Below are positions 40,652-49,891 of a stretch of DNA of 64,000 nucleotides, piece by piece. The DNA comes from Acuticoccus mangrovi (GTDB taxonomy: Bacteria; Pseudomonadota; Alphaproteobacteria; Rhizobiales; Amorphaceae), in NCBI RefSeq assembly GCF_016411865.1, contig NZ_JAEKJA010000023.1, forward strand, positions 1 through 64,000, written 5' to 3'. The translations under genes and the position numbers were made by a program. A model generated the notes under the pieces. That model worked only from the letters and a program-made list of their open reading frames with translations. It had not been told where the DNA came from and made no database searches. The stretch's first letter is position 1. Every line of letters starts with the position of its first letter.

Positions 40652-42587
40652 GCTCGCGCGAGGTGCAGCAGCTGTGGCGCAGCGCCGGCGGCGGGACGTC
40701 CATCGCCGGGTTGCGCGCGAAGAAGCCGAACGGCTTCAGCATGAACCCCGCATAGGCGACGGGCATCACTGGCCATTCCTCCGGCCGCGGAACGTGATGC
40801 GTCGCGCAGTTGTACCAGACGACGAGGTCCTCGTTCTCCAACGGCTTGTCCCGCTCGATCCAGCGGTGGAGTCCGTTCGGCTCGGGATGCTGGTTGATGT
40901 AGGGGCCGGAGGCGTAGAGCTCCTTGGGGTCGTATGCGGTGGTCCACAGCGTGTGGGCGATGAAGCCACCCCGCTTCATCACGCTGGAATCGGGGGCGGC
41001 GAACGGGCGGGCGACGTCCGCGCCGGGATAGATCTTGTAGCCGGTGGGCTGGCCGAGCGCGTTGCGCACGTTCGGGTTGACCACCGCCCAGGTGCGCCCG
41101 CCGCGCGCGTCGGCGTCGCGGGCCGCCGCCTTCTCGCTCTCGAGCAGCGTCGCTTCGGAATAAAAGCTTGCGCCATAGGGGTTTTCCGGCCCCTCGGGGC
41201 TCGGCACCGTGTTCACCTCGTAGATCGAGTTGCCCTCGCCGTCGACGTCCATGTCGAGACGGAAGATGAAGTGGTGCTGGTGGATCGGCGCGTAGAGCTG
41301 CTGCGAGACGAGGGTGCCGTATTTCGGCGTGGTGTCGGGCGCGATGGCGCCGACGGAGAGGACGCCCGTCAGCTTGAGCTCCAGCTGGATGTCGCCGCTC
41401 TGGTAGAAGTACCAGAAGAAGCCGTAGTCGTAGTTGCCGACGGTCGCGAAGAAGGACATGACGAGCCGCCGCGAGCGCCGGACCTCGGTGTGCCGGGTGC
41501 GCCAGTCGGTGTGCTTCCACAGCGTCCCGTAGTCCTCCTCGTGCATGCAGACGGCGTTCTTGATGGTCTGCGGGTTGCCGGCCATGTCGCACAGATGGGC
41601 GTCGAAATAGTGGATCGTGCCGAGGCAGTCGCAGCCGAGCTCCAGGCTGTTGGCCATGCGGCCGACGCCGTACTCGCCGTTGTCGAAGACGTTCTTCTTG
41701 TTCTGGGTGAGGGCGGGGTCGCCGTAGGGGACGAGCATCTCCGACATCGAGGCGCGCGCCACGATCGGGCGGAGCCGACCCTCGTCCTCGTAGGCGATGT
41801 TGTGAAGGACGAGGCCTTCGCGCGGGGTGAAGCCGATCCGAAAGCGCCAGCGCTGCCAGGCGACCTCGTTGCCCTCGACCGTGTAGCTCGGGCCGTCGGG
41901 CTGGACGATGTCGAGCGGCTTCAGATCCTCCCGGAGCGGCCCGACGCTCGCCGCCGTATAGTAGCCGGAGTTCGGCGGCAGCGGGATCACCTCGTCCTCG
42001 ATGACCTCGAGCACCGCCATCGCCTCGAGGTCGACGAGCGCGACCACTCCCTCGATCGGGCGGCCGTAGCCGACGTCGTCGCCGCTTTCGCGATCGTAGG
42101 CGAGGGCGCGGGCGAGGCGCTTGTCGGGATAGCGCTCGTCGCCATAGGCGCCGACCGACCAGGGGTCGACGATGACGCGGTCGAACGCCGTGACGCCGCG
42201 GCGGGCGACCGCTTCGCGCCATTTGGGGTCGGCCTTCACCGTCTCCTCGCACATCACGAACTCTTCGAGCACGATGCCGGGCTGGACGCCCGTCAGGAAC
42301 TCCACCGCCGCGATCACCCCCGCGTCGAGGTCGACGCTCGCCTCCACGACGTGCTGCCGGCCGATGTCGAGCGCGTTGACGAAGGCGCGGCGTGGCACCC
42401 TCGCGCCGGCGTTGTGGGCGGCGAGGGCGGCCTTGTCGGGCTCATCGAGGCTGACGGAGACGAAGCGGACGTCACCGCTCACCTCGCCCGACCGCTTGAT
42501 GATCCCGACCGCCGCCTCGATCTCCGCCGGCGTGAGGGGATCCAGCGGATGGAGCGCATCGCGCTGGGCGGTAGCGGTGTCGGTCAT
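40647..42587 (-). CDS. Copper-containing primary-amine oxidase
   Basis: A 646-residue copper amine oxidase, which oxidises primary amines to aldehydes with release of ammonia and hydrogen peroxide. The cofactor tyrosine lies in VGNYDYGF (Tyr386, to become topaquinone), the catalytic base is the aspartate of VFDNGEYG (Asp302), and copper ligands include the HxH in PIHQHHF (His436, His438) and a later histidine near THHVPRPEEW. No signal peptide is visible, so it may be cytoplasmic. It is the last gene of a leftward run of catabolic genes and may attack the amine left by the neighbouring enzymes. Confidence 0.93.
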   Translation of the reverse strand: MTDTATAQRDALHPLDPLTPAEIEAAVGIIKRSGEVSGDVRFVSVSLDEPDKAALAAHNAGARVPRRAFVNALDIGRQHVVEASVDLDAGVIAAVEFLTGVQPGIVLEEFVMCEETVKADPKWREAVARRGVTAFDRVIVDPWSVGAYGDERYPDKRLARALAYDRESGDDVGYGRPIEGVVALVDLEAMAVLEVIEDEVIPLPPNSGYYTAASVGPLREDLKPLDIVQPDGPSYTVEGNEVAWQRWRFRIGFTPREGLVLHNIAYEDEGRLRPIVARASMSEMLVPYGDPALTQNKKNVFDNGEYGVGRMANSLELGCDCLGTIHYFDAHLCDMAGNPQTIKNAVCMHEEDYGTLWKHTDWRTRHTEVRRSRRLVMSFFATVGNYDYGFFWYFYQSGDIQLELKLTGVLSVGAIAPDTTPKYGTLVSQQLYAPIHQHHFIFRLDMDVDGEGNSIYEVNTVPSPEGPENPYGASFYSEATLLESEKAAARDADARGGRTWAVVNPNVRNALGQPTGYKIYPGADVARPFAAPDSSVMKRGGFIAHTLWTTAYDPKELYASGPYINQHPEPNGLHRWIERDKPLENEDLVVWYNCATHHVPRPEEWPVMPVAYAGFMLKPFGFFARNPAMDVPPPALRHSCCTSRER

Positions 42588-42651
42588 GTCGGGCCTCCTC
42601 GATCAAATCGGCGGACGATGGGTCGGGCGCCCCATCGTCGCCGCAGCCTCA

Positions 42652-43821
42652 CTACTCGTCGAACAGCTTGAGCCGGTGCGGCGCCCGCGCGGCGGCCCAG
42701 TCCGAGACGTCCTCGCTCGGTACGAGGCCGCGCACGGCGGCGGCGGTGCCGGACGCGATCAGCGGCGCGAGCTTGAAGCCGTGGCCGGAGCACGCGCTTA
42801 CCGCCCAGCCGCGGCCCCCGAGGGCGGCCACCTTGAAGGTCTCGTCCGCGGTGACGGTGTAGAAGCACGCCTTGGGATCGATGATCGTATAGGCGTCCAT
42901 GTCGCGATAGGCGCGCACGAGGGCGTTCCACACGGGGGCGATGTCCTCCTCCGTCGCCGCGCGATCCTCGTCGGGGTCGCCGGTCAGCGAGAAGCGGTGG
43001 TCGCCGATCTTGAGACGGGTTCCCCGGCGTGGCGGCAGCGCGTAGAGCCCGGCGTCCTTCTCGCGCACCACGATCACCGGCGCGGTGCGCCAGGCCTTCG
43101 CCATCTCAGGTGGCGGCGCGAGATAGAGCACGGCCTGGCGCGACGGCGTCACGCTCGCGGCGAAGCTCGGAACCAGGCGGCCGACCCAGGCACCCGCGGC
43201 GACGACCACGGCGTCGCCGGAAAAGGTGTCGGCGGCGGTCGTGACGGTGCCGCGTTCGGGATCCACCTCGCTCACCTTGCTGCGGGCATGGAAGCGCACG
43301 CCGAGCTCGCTCAGATGGACGACGAGGTCGGTGAGGATGCGCGTCGGAAAGAGGAGACCGGAGCCGCCGACGAAGACCGCCCGCTCGATGCCGTCGGGCC
43401 GCAGCATCGGATAGTGCGCGACGACCTCGTCGAGGGCGAGGTCGTTGAACGGGACGCCGAGCTCGCCGAGCTGCTCTTTCGTCGATTCGTACCAGCCATC
43501 CTCGTGGCGCAGCACGTAGACGCCGCCGGTCGCTTCGAAATGGCTGACGCCGAGATCGGCCCACATCGCGTCCCACGCCTTGAAGGCCTGCGGCATCATC
43601 CGCGCGTAGCCGGTGAGTTTGCCGTAGGCGTGACGGTTGATGCGGTGCTCGTCGTGGGAGGAGCTGACGGGGTTCGGGATCGGCCCCTGGTCGAAGACCT
43701 CGACGGACAGTCCTTGCCGGGCAAGCGCCCAGGCGATGCTGAGCCCCATGATGCCGGCGCCCACGATAAGGACCTTTTCTGGTCCGCCGGCCGTGCCGAC
43801 CGTCGTTGCAGAATCGCTCAT
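42652..43821 (-). CDS. FAD-dependent N-methyl amino acid oxidase (sarcosine oxidase/SolA-like)
   Basis: A 389-residue DAO-family flavoprotein. The N-terminus KVLIVGAGIMGLSIAWALAR binds FAD, and the order of motifs, with HEHRINRHAY-like SSHDEHRINRHAYG (about residues 54-67) and CFYTVTADETF and ACSGHGFKLAP in the C-terminal part, matches monomeric sarcosine oxidase and N-methyltryptophan oxidase. In those enzymes a cysteine near CFYT holds the flavin covalently. Products are formaldehyde, hydrogen peroxide and an amine. It overlaps the hydantoinase B gene by four bases. Confidence 0.88.
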   Translation of the reverse strand: MSDSATTVGTAGGPEKVLIVGAGIMGLSIAWALARQGLSVEVFDQGPIPNPVSSSHDEHRINRHAYGKLTGYARMMPQAFKAWDAMWADLGVSHFEATGGVYVLRHEDGWYESTKEQLGELGVPFNDLALDEVVAHYPMLRPDGIERAVFVGGSGLLFPTRILTDLVVHLSELGVRFHARSKVSEVDPERGTVTTAADTFSGDAVVVAAGAWVGRLVPSFAASVTPSRQAVLYLAPPPEMAKAWRTAPVIVVREKDAGLYALPPRRGTRLKIGDHRFSLTGDPDEDRAATEEDIAPVWNALVRAYRDMDAYTIIDPKACFYTVTADETFKVAALGGRGWAVSACSGHGFKLAPLIASGTAAAVRGLVPSEDVSDWAAARAPHRLKLFDE

Positions 43822-45533
43822 TTATCCTTGCCGTAGTGCTTGGCCATGAAGTTGGCGGTGAATTTCTCCGAGCCGAGATCCTCGGCGCGCTCTGCGGGGG
43901 AGCGCTGTTCGGGCGGGCCGTAGCCGCCGGCACCCGCCGTCTCCACGATGAGGGCCTGTTGCGGAGTGATCGGCGTCAGGCCGGGCTTCGTCGGCATGTC
44001 GTGGACGGTCCCGTCGGCCTCCCGCAGCTTGAAGCCGCCGGTGCCTCCCGGCGCGCCGCCGAAGACGCCCCATGGCGGGTTGAGGAAGCGCTCGCCCTGG
44101 CCGGTGAACACCGTGGTGTGGCCGACGGGGCGGACCACGCGGCGCAGGCCGAGGCCGCCCCGATGGGTCCCGGCGCCACCCGAATCCGGCACGAAGCCGT
44201 AAGCCTCCACCAGCAACGGATATTCCGTCTCGATGGCCTCCACCGGCAGGTTCGAGGTGTTGATGAGGTGCACCTGAACCCCGTCCTTGCCGTCCTTGGT
44301 GGCGCGGCCGCCGAAGCCGCCGCCCACCGTCTCCAGATAGACGTAGCTCCGGCCGGTCTCGCCGTCGGTGCCGGAGAAGATGACGGCGGTGTTCGCCCCG
44401 TTGGCCGCCCCGACGGCGCGGTCGGGGAGCGCCGGGGCGAGCGCGCCGAGCACCACGTCGATGACGCGCTGGCAGGTGTTGGCGCGGCCGGCGACGGCGG
44501 CGGGGAAGGCCGCGTTCAGGATGGAGCCCGCCGGGGCGTCGATCTCGATCGCGTCGAGCATGCCCTGGTTGCTCGGAACGTCCGGATCGAGGAGGGCGCG
44601 CATCGCGTAGACGACGGACGACTGGAGGGCGCGGAAGGGCACGTTGATGTTGCCGAGGACGGCCGGCGAGGAGCCGGCGAAGTCGCAGCGGATGCGGCCC
44701 TCGAGGGCTGGATCGCCGACGGTGACCTTGATGGCGATCGGCATCGACTGGGCGCCGAAGCCGTCGTCGTCCATCACGTCCTTAAAGACGTAGTCGCCGG
44801 GCGGCACGTTGGCGATCGCCTTCAGCATGCGGGCGTGGGTGCGCGCGATGAGCTGATCGAAGGCGGCGGCGAGGCGGGCGCGCCCGTGGGTTGCCGCAAG
44901 CTCCTGGATGCGCCGCTCGCCGAGCTTGCAGGAGGCGATCTGCGCATAGTAGTCGCCGCGCCGCTCGTCCGGCACGCGGGCGTTGAGGAGCAGCACCTCG
45001 AAGAGGTCCTCGACCATGCGGCCCTCGGCGAAGAGGCGCACGGGCGGAATGCGCAGCCCTTCCTGGTAGATCTCGGTCATGCCGCCGGACATCGACCCGG
45101 GCGCCATGCCGCCGATGTCGGCATGGTGGGCGATGTTGCACATGAAGCAGAGCAGCTCGCCGTCGACGAAGACCGGCATCGAGAAGTTGATGTCGGGCAG
45201 GTGCGAGCCGTCGGCGGTGTAGGGGTCGTTGGAGACGAAGATGTCGCCGGGCCGGAAGGCGTCGAGGTCATACTTGCGCAGCAGCGCGCCGGTCAGGCCG
45301 AGCATCGAGCTGAGGTGGATCGGCTGCGAGCGCTCGCACAGCGAGATCATCCGGCCCGCCGGGTCGATCAGCGCGGTGGAGTGGTCGTTGCGCTCCTTGA
45401 TGTTGGTGGAGAAGGCGCTCTTCATCAGCGCGATGTACGTCTCGTCGGTCACCGAGCGCAGGCCGCTCAGGATGACTTCCAGCGTGATGGGGTCGAGCTG
45501 CGTCTCGGGGGCGAGTTCGGGCGGCCGGCTCAT
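43818..45533 (-). CDS. hyuB: Hydantoinase/5-oxoprolinase B subunit
   Basis: A 571-residue HyuB-type subunit. Family motifs include DPITLEVILSGLRSVTDE at the N-terminus, IKERNDHSTALIDPAGRMIS, FVSNDPYTADGSHLPDI near residue 110 and GGAGTHRGGLGLRRVVRP near 430. The ATG at 45533 overlaps the hyuA stop by four bases (ATGA), and its own stop overlaps the next oxidase gene. With HyuA it forms an ATP-dependent amidohydrolase that opens hydantoin or 5-oxoproline rings. Confidence 0.93.
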   Translation of the reverse strand: MSRPPELAPETQLDPITLEVILSGLRSVTDETYIALMKSAFSTNIKERNDHSTALIDPAGRMISLCERSQPIHLSSMLGLTGALLRKYDLDAFRPGDIFVSNDPYTADGSHLPDINFSMPVFVDGELLCFMCNIAHHADIGGMAPGSMSGGMTEIYQEGLRIPPVRLFAEGRMVEDLFEVLLLNARVPDERRGDYYAQIASCKLGERRIQELAATHGRARLAAAFDQLIARTHARMLKAIANVPPGDYVFKDVMDDDGFGAQSMPIAIKVTVGDPALEGRIRCDFAGSSPAVLGNINVPFRALQSSVVYAMRALLDPDVPSNQGMLDAIEIDAPAGSILNAAFPAAVAGRANTCQRVIDVVLGALAPALPDRAVGAANGANTAVIFSGTDGETGRSYVYLETVGGGFGGRATKDGKDGVQVHLINTSNLPVEAIETEYPLLVEAYGFVPDSGGAGTHRGGLGLRRVVRPVGHTTVFTGQGERFLNPPWGVFGGAPGGTGGFKLREADGTVHDMPTKPGLTPITPQQALIVETAGAGGYGPPEQRSPAERAEDLGSEKFTANFMAKHYGKDK

Positions 45534-47575
45534 GCGCTCACCTCGATCAGGAGGTTGTGGCGGAGGTCGACGGTGGCGACGTCCCGCGGAAAGATCACGG
45601 TGGTGGTGTCGAGCTGGTCGATGATGGCCGGCCCGACGATCCGGTGGCCGTGGGCGAGGCGGGCGCGGTCGTAGATCACCGTTTCGACGGCGCCGGACCG
45701 GTCGAACCAGACGGGCCGCGTCGCGATCGGTGTCGGCGGCGCCGTCGCCCCGGGCTCGGTGTGGACCGGGTCGACGTCGCGGTGGTGGCGGCCCGAGGCG
45801 GCGATCCGCACGCTGGTGATCTCGATCGGTGCGCCCGGGTTGTGGAAGCCGTAGGCCTCGTCGTGCGCCGTGGAAAAGGCCGCCTCGAGCGCCGCGCGGT
45901 CGGCCGCGCCGTCGTCGGGGTAGGGGACCGCGAGCTCGAAATTCTGCCCCAGATAGCGCATCTCGAGGGTGGCCTCGGTGCGGGCGTCGCCCGCGGCGAC
46001 GTCCTGGGCGGCGAACCATGCGCCCGCCTCCGCCCGCAGCTCCGTGAGGACGGGAGCGAGCGCGTCGCCGAGCCGATCGTCGAGCGGGAGGTGGACGGTG
46101 CGCACGAAGTGCTCGAGCTGATCGGCGACGATCAGGCCTTGGGCGCACAGGAGGCCCGGATGACGCGGCACCATGATCTTGCGGATGCCGAGCGCCCGCG
46201 CGACGGAAGCGGCATGGAGCGGCCCGGCGCCGCCATAGGCGATGAGGGTGAAGTCGCGCGGATCGTGGCCACGCTCGACGGAGATCGCGCGGATGCCGCG
46301 CACCATGTTGGCGACGGCGATGTCGATGATGCCGAGCGCCGTCCACTCCGGCGAGAGGCCGGTCGCCGCGGCGAGCTCGCCGATGACGGCGTCGGCCGCC
46401 TCCACCTGCATCGGCATGCTGCCGCTCAGGAGGCCGCCCGCGGAGAGCCGGCCGAGCACGAGGTTGGCGTCGCTGACAGTCGGCTGGGTGCCGCCACGTC
46501 CGTAGCAGGCGGGGCCCGGAACGGCGCCGGCGCTGCGCGGGCCGACCTTGACGAGCCCGTCGGTGTCGACCCAGGCGATGGAGCCGCCGCCGGCGCCGAT
46601 CGCGTCGATGTCGACCGAGGGCATGCGGACCGGATAGCCCTCGACCCAGCGCTCGTGGACGGTGTTGGCGGCGAAGCCACGCAACAGGGCGACGTCGGAG
46701 CTGGTGCCGCCGATGTCGAGGGTGATGGCGTTCGGCTCGCCGATCTGCCGGGTGAGATGGACGGCGCCGGCGACGCCCGCCGCCGGCCCCGACAGCGCGG
46801 TGCGGATCGGGAAGGTGCGGGCGCGGGCGGCCGAGATCAGCCCGCCGCTCGACTGGTTGATGCCGAGCGGCACCGGCCCGACCGCCTCGGCGATGCCGCT
46901 TTCGAGCCGCCCCAGATAGGCACTCATGATCGGCTGCAGATAGGCGTTGAGAACGGTGGTCGAGAGGCGCTCATATTCGCGGAACTCCGGCCGCACCTCG
47001 CACGAGAGGGAGATCTCGATGCCCGGCATCGCGCGGCGCAGGGCCTCGCCGAGGCGCTGCTCGTGCGCGTCCGTGAGGTAGGAGAAGAGGAGGCAGACGG
47101 CGACGGCGTCCGGCTCGGCGGCGGCGACCGCCGCGGCGACGCGGTCGACTTCCTCAGCTTCGAGCGGGCGGACGATCCGACCGCCGCGCGTCACCCGCTC
47201 GGCGACCTCGAAGCGCAGATGGCGGGGGACGAGGGGAGGCGGATTGTCCTTCTGGAGATCGTAGATGCTCGGGCGGACCTGTCGGCCGATTTCGAGGAGA
47301 TCGCGGAACCCCTCGGTGGTGACGAGCGCGACCCGGCACGGGCGCTGCTCGATGAGCGCGTTGGTGGCGACCGTGGTGCCGTGGGCGATGCGGCCGATGT
47401 CGCGCGGGTGAAGCCCCGTCGCCTCGCACAGCTCGGCGATGCCGGCGAGGATCGCCTCGGCCGGGTTCTGCGGCGTCGAGGGGCGCTTGTGGTAGTGGGT
47501 GAGGCCCGTCGCGGGCTCGTAGGCGCACACGTCGGTGAAGGTGCCGCCGACGTCGATACCAAGGGTCCAACTCAC
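45530..47575 (-). CDS. hyuA: Hydantoinase/5-oxoprolinase A subunit
   Basis: A 681-residue HyuA-type ATP-binding subunit. The start WTLGIDVGGTFTDV contains the ASKHA nucleotide motif, with HGTTVATNALIEQ further on, and SGPAAGVAGAVHL, DIGGTSSDVALL and GGAGPLHAASVARAL in order. The GTG at 47575 is preceded by GAGGGGGTG and gives the proper family N-terminus; the upstream ATG at 47614 would add 13 poorly matching residues. It forms an operon with hyuB and two oxidases. Activity may be on 5-oxoproline, hydantoin or an N-methylated analogue. Confidence 0.92.
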   Translation of the reverse strand: MSWTLGIDVGGTFTDVCAYEPATGLTHYHKRPSTPQNPAEAILAGIAELCEATGLHPRDIGRIAHGTTVATNALIEQRPCRVALVTTEGFRDLLEIGRQVRPSIYDLQKDNPPPLVPRHLRFEVAERVTRGGRIVRPLEAEEVDRVAAAVAAAEPDAVAVCLLFSYLTDAHEQRLGEALRRAMPGIEISLSCEVRPEFREYERLSTTVLNAYLQPIMSAYLGRLESGIAEAVGPVPLGINQSSGGLISAARARTFPIRTALSGPAAGVAGAVHLTRQIGEPNAITLDIGGTSSDVALLRGFAANTVHERWVEGYPVRMPSVDIDAIGAGGGSIAWVDTDGLVKVGPRSAGAVPGPACYGRGGTQPTVSDANLVLGRLSAGGLLSGSMPMQVEAADAVIGELAAATGLSPEWTALGIIDIAVANMVRGIRAISVERGHDPRDFTLIAYGGAGPLHAASVARALGIRKIMVPRHPGLLCAQGLIVADQLEHFVRTVHLPLDDRLGDALAPVLTELRAEAGAWFAAQDVAAGDARTEATLEMRYLGQNFELAVPYPDDGAADRAALEAAFSTAHDEAYGFHNPGAPIEITSVRIAASGRHHRDVDPVHTEPGATAPPTPIATRPVWFDRSGAVETVIYDRARLAHGHRIVGPAIIDQLDTTTVIFPRDVATVDLRHNLLIEVSA

Positions 47576-47636
47576 CGCGTCGCACCCCCTCGGGAGGCGT
47601 CGACGAGCACGCATCGGGCCGCCATTCTCGTCACCA

Positions 47637-48833
47637 TCACGCGCCGATCGGTTCGAGTTCGGCCGAGGCCGGGTAGCCCTCGGCGCGGAGGTCGCGGGCG
47701 AGGATCTCAGCGGTGCTCTCGCGGTCGACGACGCCTTCGGTCGCGATCACGAGGACCCGGCTGTCGGGACCGAGACGCATCGTCTCGCGGGCGGCAGGGT
47801 GCGCGCAGGCGGCGATCAGCCCCGCGAGCCCGGCGACGCCGGAATCGCCGATCCCGATCGGCGGATCGCCGAACGCGCCGGCGGTGATCGCCTGCATCGA
47901 CCAGACCGCCATCTCGTCGGGAATGGTCATGAAGACGTCCACCCCTTCGGCGAGCACCGGCCATGCGAGGGCCGAGACCTCGCCGACGGAGAGGCCGCTC
48001 ATCACCGTGTCGAGCGCTCCATCGGCGACGACCGGCGTGCCGGCGAGAGCGGAGCGGTAGAGGCAGTCCGCCTTGTCGGGCTCGACTACGACGATGGTGG
48101 GCGCCTCGGCCGAATTGTCCGCCTCGCGCATCAGGCCGCAGACCGCGGCGGCGAGCCCACCGCATCCGCCTTGGAGGAAGACGTGGGTGGGGTCGAAGCG
48201 CGGGCCATATTGGTCCTGCAGCTCGAGGATCATGGTGCCGTAGCCGGCCATAACGTCACGCGGGATCTCGTCGAACTGGGGCGCCGTGTCGGGGACGAGG
48301 AGCCAGCCGCTCCGCTCCGCCGTCGCGGCGGCCGTCGCGGTGGACATATCGTAGGTGCCGTCGACCCGGACGACGGTCGCGCCCTCGGCCTCGATGAGGC
48401 GCTGCCGGCCGGCCGAGACGCCCGCATGAAGGAAGACGACGCAGCGGCAGCCCGCCCGACGCGCGCCCCAGGCGACCGAGAGGCCGTGGTTGCCGTCCGA
48501 GGCGGTGGCGACGGTGATCGACGCGGGCGAAGCGCCGCCGGCCGCGATGCGCAGCGCCCGCGCCACGGCATAGGCGCCGCCGAGAGCCTTGAAGCTGCCG
48601 ATGCCGAAGCGGTCCCCTTCGTCCTTGCAGCGGATGTCCGAAACGCCGCACCGGGCGGCGAGCTTCGGCAGATCGATCAAAGGTGTGGGGCGATAGCCCC
48701 GCCACGCCGAAATCTCGCCAAAGGCCTCCTCGGCGAGGGCACGACTGACGTAGCGTTTCAGTGCACCATAGGGCGCCGCCGTCCGGCGAAGGCCGTTCGC
48801 CACGAAATGAATGTCCGGTCGCGGAAGGGGCAT
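47637..48833 (-). CDS. PLP-dependent diaminopropionate ammonia-lyase
   Basis: A 398-residue fold type II PLP enzyme of the diaminopropionate ammonia-lyase (YgeX/DpaL) type. The PLP-binding lysine is in GSFKALGGAYAV, with the asparagine loop ATASDGNHGLSVAWG and the glycine loop FLQGGCGGLAAAV. It would cleave 2,3-diaminopropionate to pyruvate and two ammonia molecules. It is 61 bases upstream of hyuA on the same strand. Related dehydratase activities cannot be excluded. The start ATG at 48833 follows the common N-terminus with HFVANGLRR. Confidence 0.88.
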   Translation of the reverse strand: MPLPRPDIHFVANGLRRTAAPYGALKRYVSRALAEEAFGEISAWRGYRPTPLIDLPKLAARCGVSDIRCKDEGDRFGIGSFKALGGAYAVARALRIAAGGASPASITVATASDGNHGLSVAWGARRAGCRCVVFLHAGVSAGRQRLIEAEGATVVRVDGTYDMSTATAAATAERSGWLLVPDTAPQFDEIPRDVMAGYGTMILELQDQYGPRFDPTHVFLQGGCGGLAAAVCGLMREADNSAEAPTIVVVEPDKADCLYRSALAGTPVVADGALDTVMSGLSVGEVSALAWPVLAEGVDVFMTIPDEMAVWSMQAITAGAFGDPPIGIGDSGVAGLAGLIAACAHPAARETMRLGPDSRVLVIATEGVVDRESTAEILARDLRAEGYPASAELEPIGA

Positions 48834-49129
48834 GGGGTTTCCGGCTATTTCCTATACGCTAAATTCATAGACATATTTTTCTCTCATGCAATATGGTGGA
48901 TCGAGTTTCACCCGGCGTGTGATTCCGATCGAGAGGCGACCTAGATGTTGCGCTTCGGTTTTTAACCGATTGATTTGATGAATGGAAAACCCCATGTACG
49001 GTCGCGGCGACGGAAAATCACACGGCATGGCAGGGACGAGTTCGGGCGCCAAGGCTTGTTTCGTTCAGTAAACGCCTTTCGAGAGAAAGCAGATTCCTTT
49101 AGGGTCGGGGAACGAAAGAGGGGAATCCA
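48834..49129. promoter_or_regulatory. Divergent control region between ammonia-lyase and XRE regulator
   Basis: A 296-base region with low GC. It contains TATTTTTCTC at 48874-48883, shared with 35801-35810 before the TRAP operon, and a dyad CTTTC-GAGA-GAAAG at 49076-49089, 41 bases before the XRE gene start. No gene was found. These could be operators for the adjacent regulator. Confidence 0.5.
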
Positions 49130-49810
49130 ATGGCTAGCAAAGAAACGCCCGCAGGGATGAAGGGCGACGGATCGGCGGGCCAGCTCGGCCGACGGCTGCG
49201 CTCCTGGCGCACCGGGCGGGGGATGACGCTCGCGGCCGTGAGCCAGAAGACGGGGGTGGCCAGTTCCTCGCTCTCCAAGATCGAGAACGAGCAGGTGTCG
49301 GTCTCCTACCACACGCTCAAGCGCATCTGCGACGGGCTCGACATCCCGATCGAGGAGATCATCAACCCCGATCACAAGAAGTTCGCCCCGGGTCGGCGCT
49401 CGATCACCCGCGCGGCCGACGGGTCGGAGTTCGGCTGCCCGCAGTATATCTACCGCGCCCACGCCACGGACATGTCCAAGAAGGAGATGATCCCGCTCGA
49501 AATGACCGTCCTCGCCCGCAAGCCGGAGGACTTCGACGACTGGAACAAGCACGAGGGCGAAGAATTCGTCTACGTCCTCTCCGGCGTCGTGGATATGTAC
49601 ACCGAGTTCTATGCGCCGACGCGGCTCGTCGCAGGCGAAAGCCTCTATTTCGACAGCGCGATGGGGCACATGTTCATCTCCGTCAGCGAGGAGGACGCGC
49701 GAATCCTATCGATCTGCTACGACCCGCGCGCGCACATGCAGGACGATATCCTGGACTTCTTCCGCGCAGGCCGGCTGAACGTGCAACCGCTGGCGGACGA
49801 GTCGGTGTAG
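49130..49810 (+). CDS. XRE-family regulator with a C-terminal cupin domain
   Basis: A 226-residue regulator. Residues 15-70 are a helix-turn-helix of the XRE type (SWRTGRGMTLAAVSQKTGVA, then SSSLSKIENEQVSVSYHTLK). The C-terminal half is a cupin sensor domain with HEGEEFVYVLSGVV and HMFISV. Such proteins (PuuR-like) control polyamine and other nitrogen compound pathways and sense a small molecule through the cupin. GAGGGG precedes the ATG. It is divergent from the ammonia-lyase unit and upstream of the urease genes, either of which it might control. Confidence 0.88.
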   Translation: MASKETPAGMKGDGSAGQLGRRLRSWRTGRGMTLAAVSQKTGVASSSLSKIENEQVSVSYHTLKRICDGLDIPIEEIINPDHKKFAPGRRSITRAADGSEFGCPQYIYRAHATDMSKKEMIPLEMTVLARKPEDFDDWNKHEGEEFVYVLSGVVDMYTEFYAPTRLVAGESLYFDSAMGHMFISVSEEDARILSICYDPRAHMQDDILDFFRAGRLNVQPLADESV

Positions 49811-49891
49811 CGGGACGGCGATGGCACCCACCGACCACGGCCCGTGCCGTCACTCTGGGGCGGATGGTCCGACGCGGCGCGGCGCCCGCCC

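Noticed and set aside
45534-46346. N-terminal extension of hyuB by 271 codons
   Set aside because: The extension is antiparallel-frame noise inside hyuA; the ATG at 45533 gives the canonical HyuB start and an ATGA overlap.
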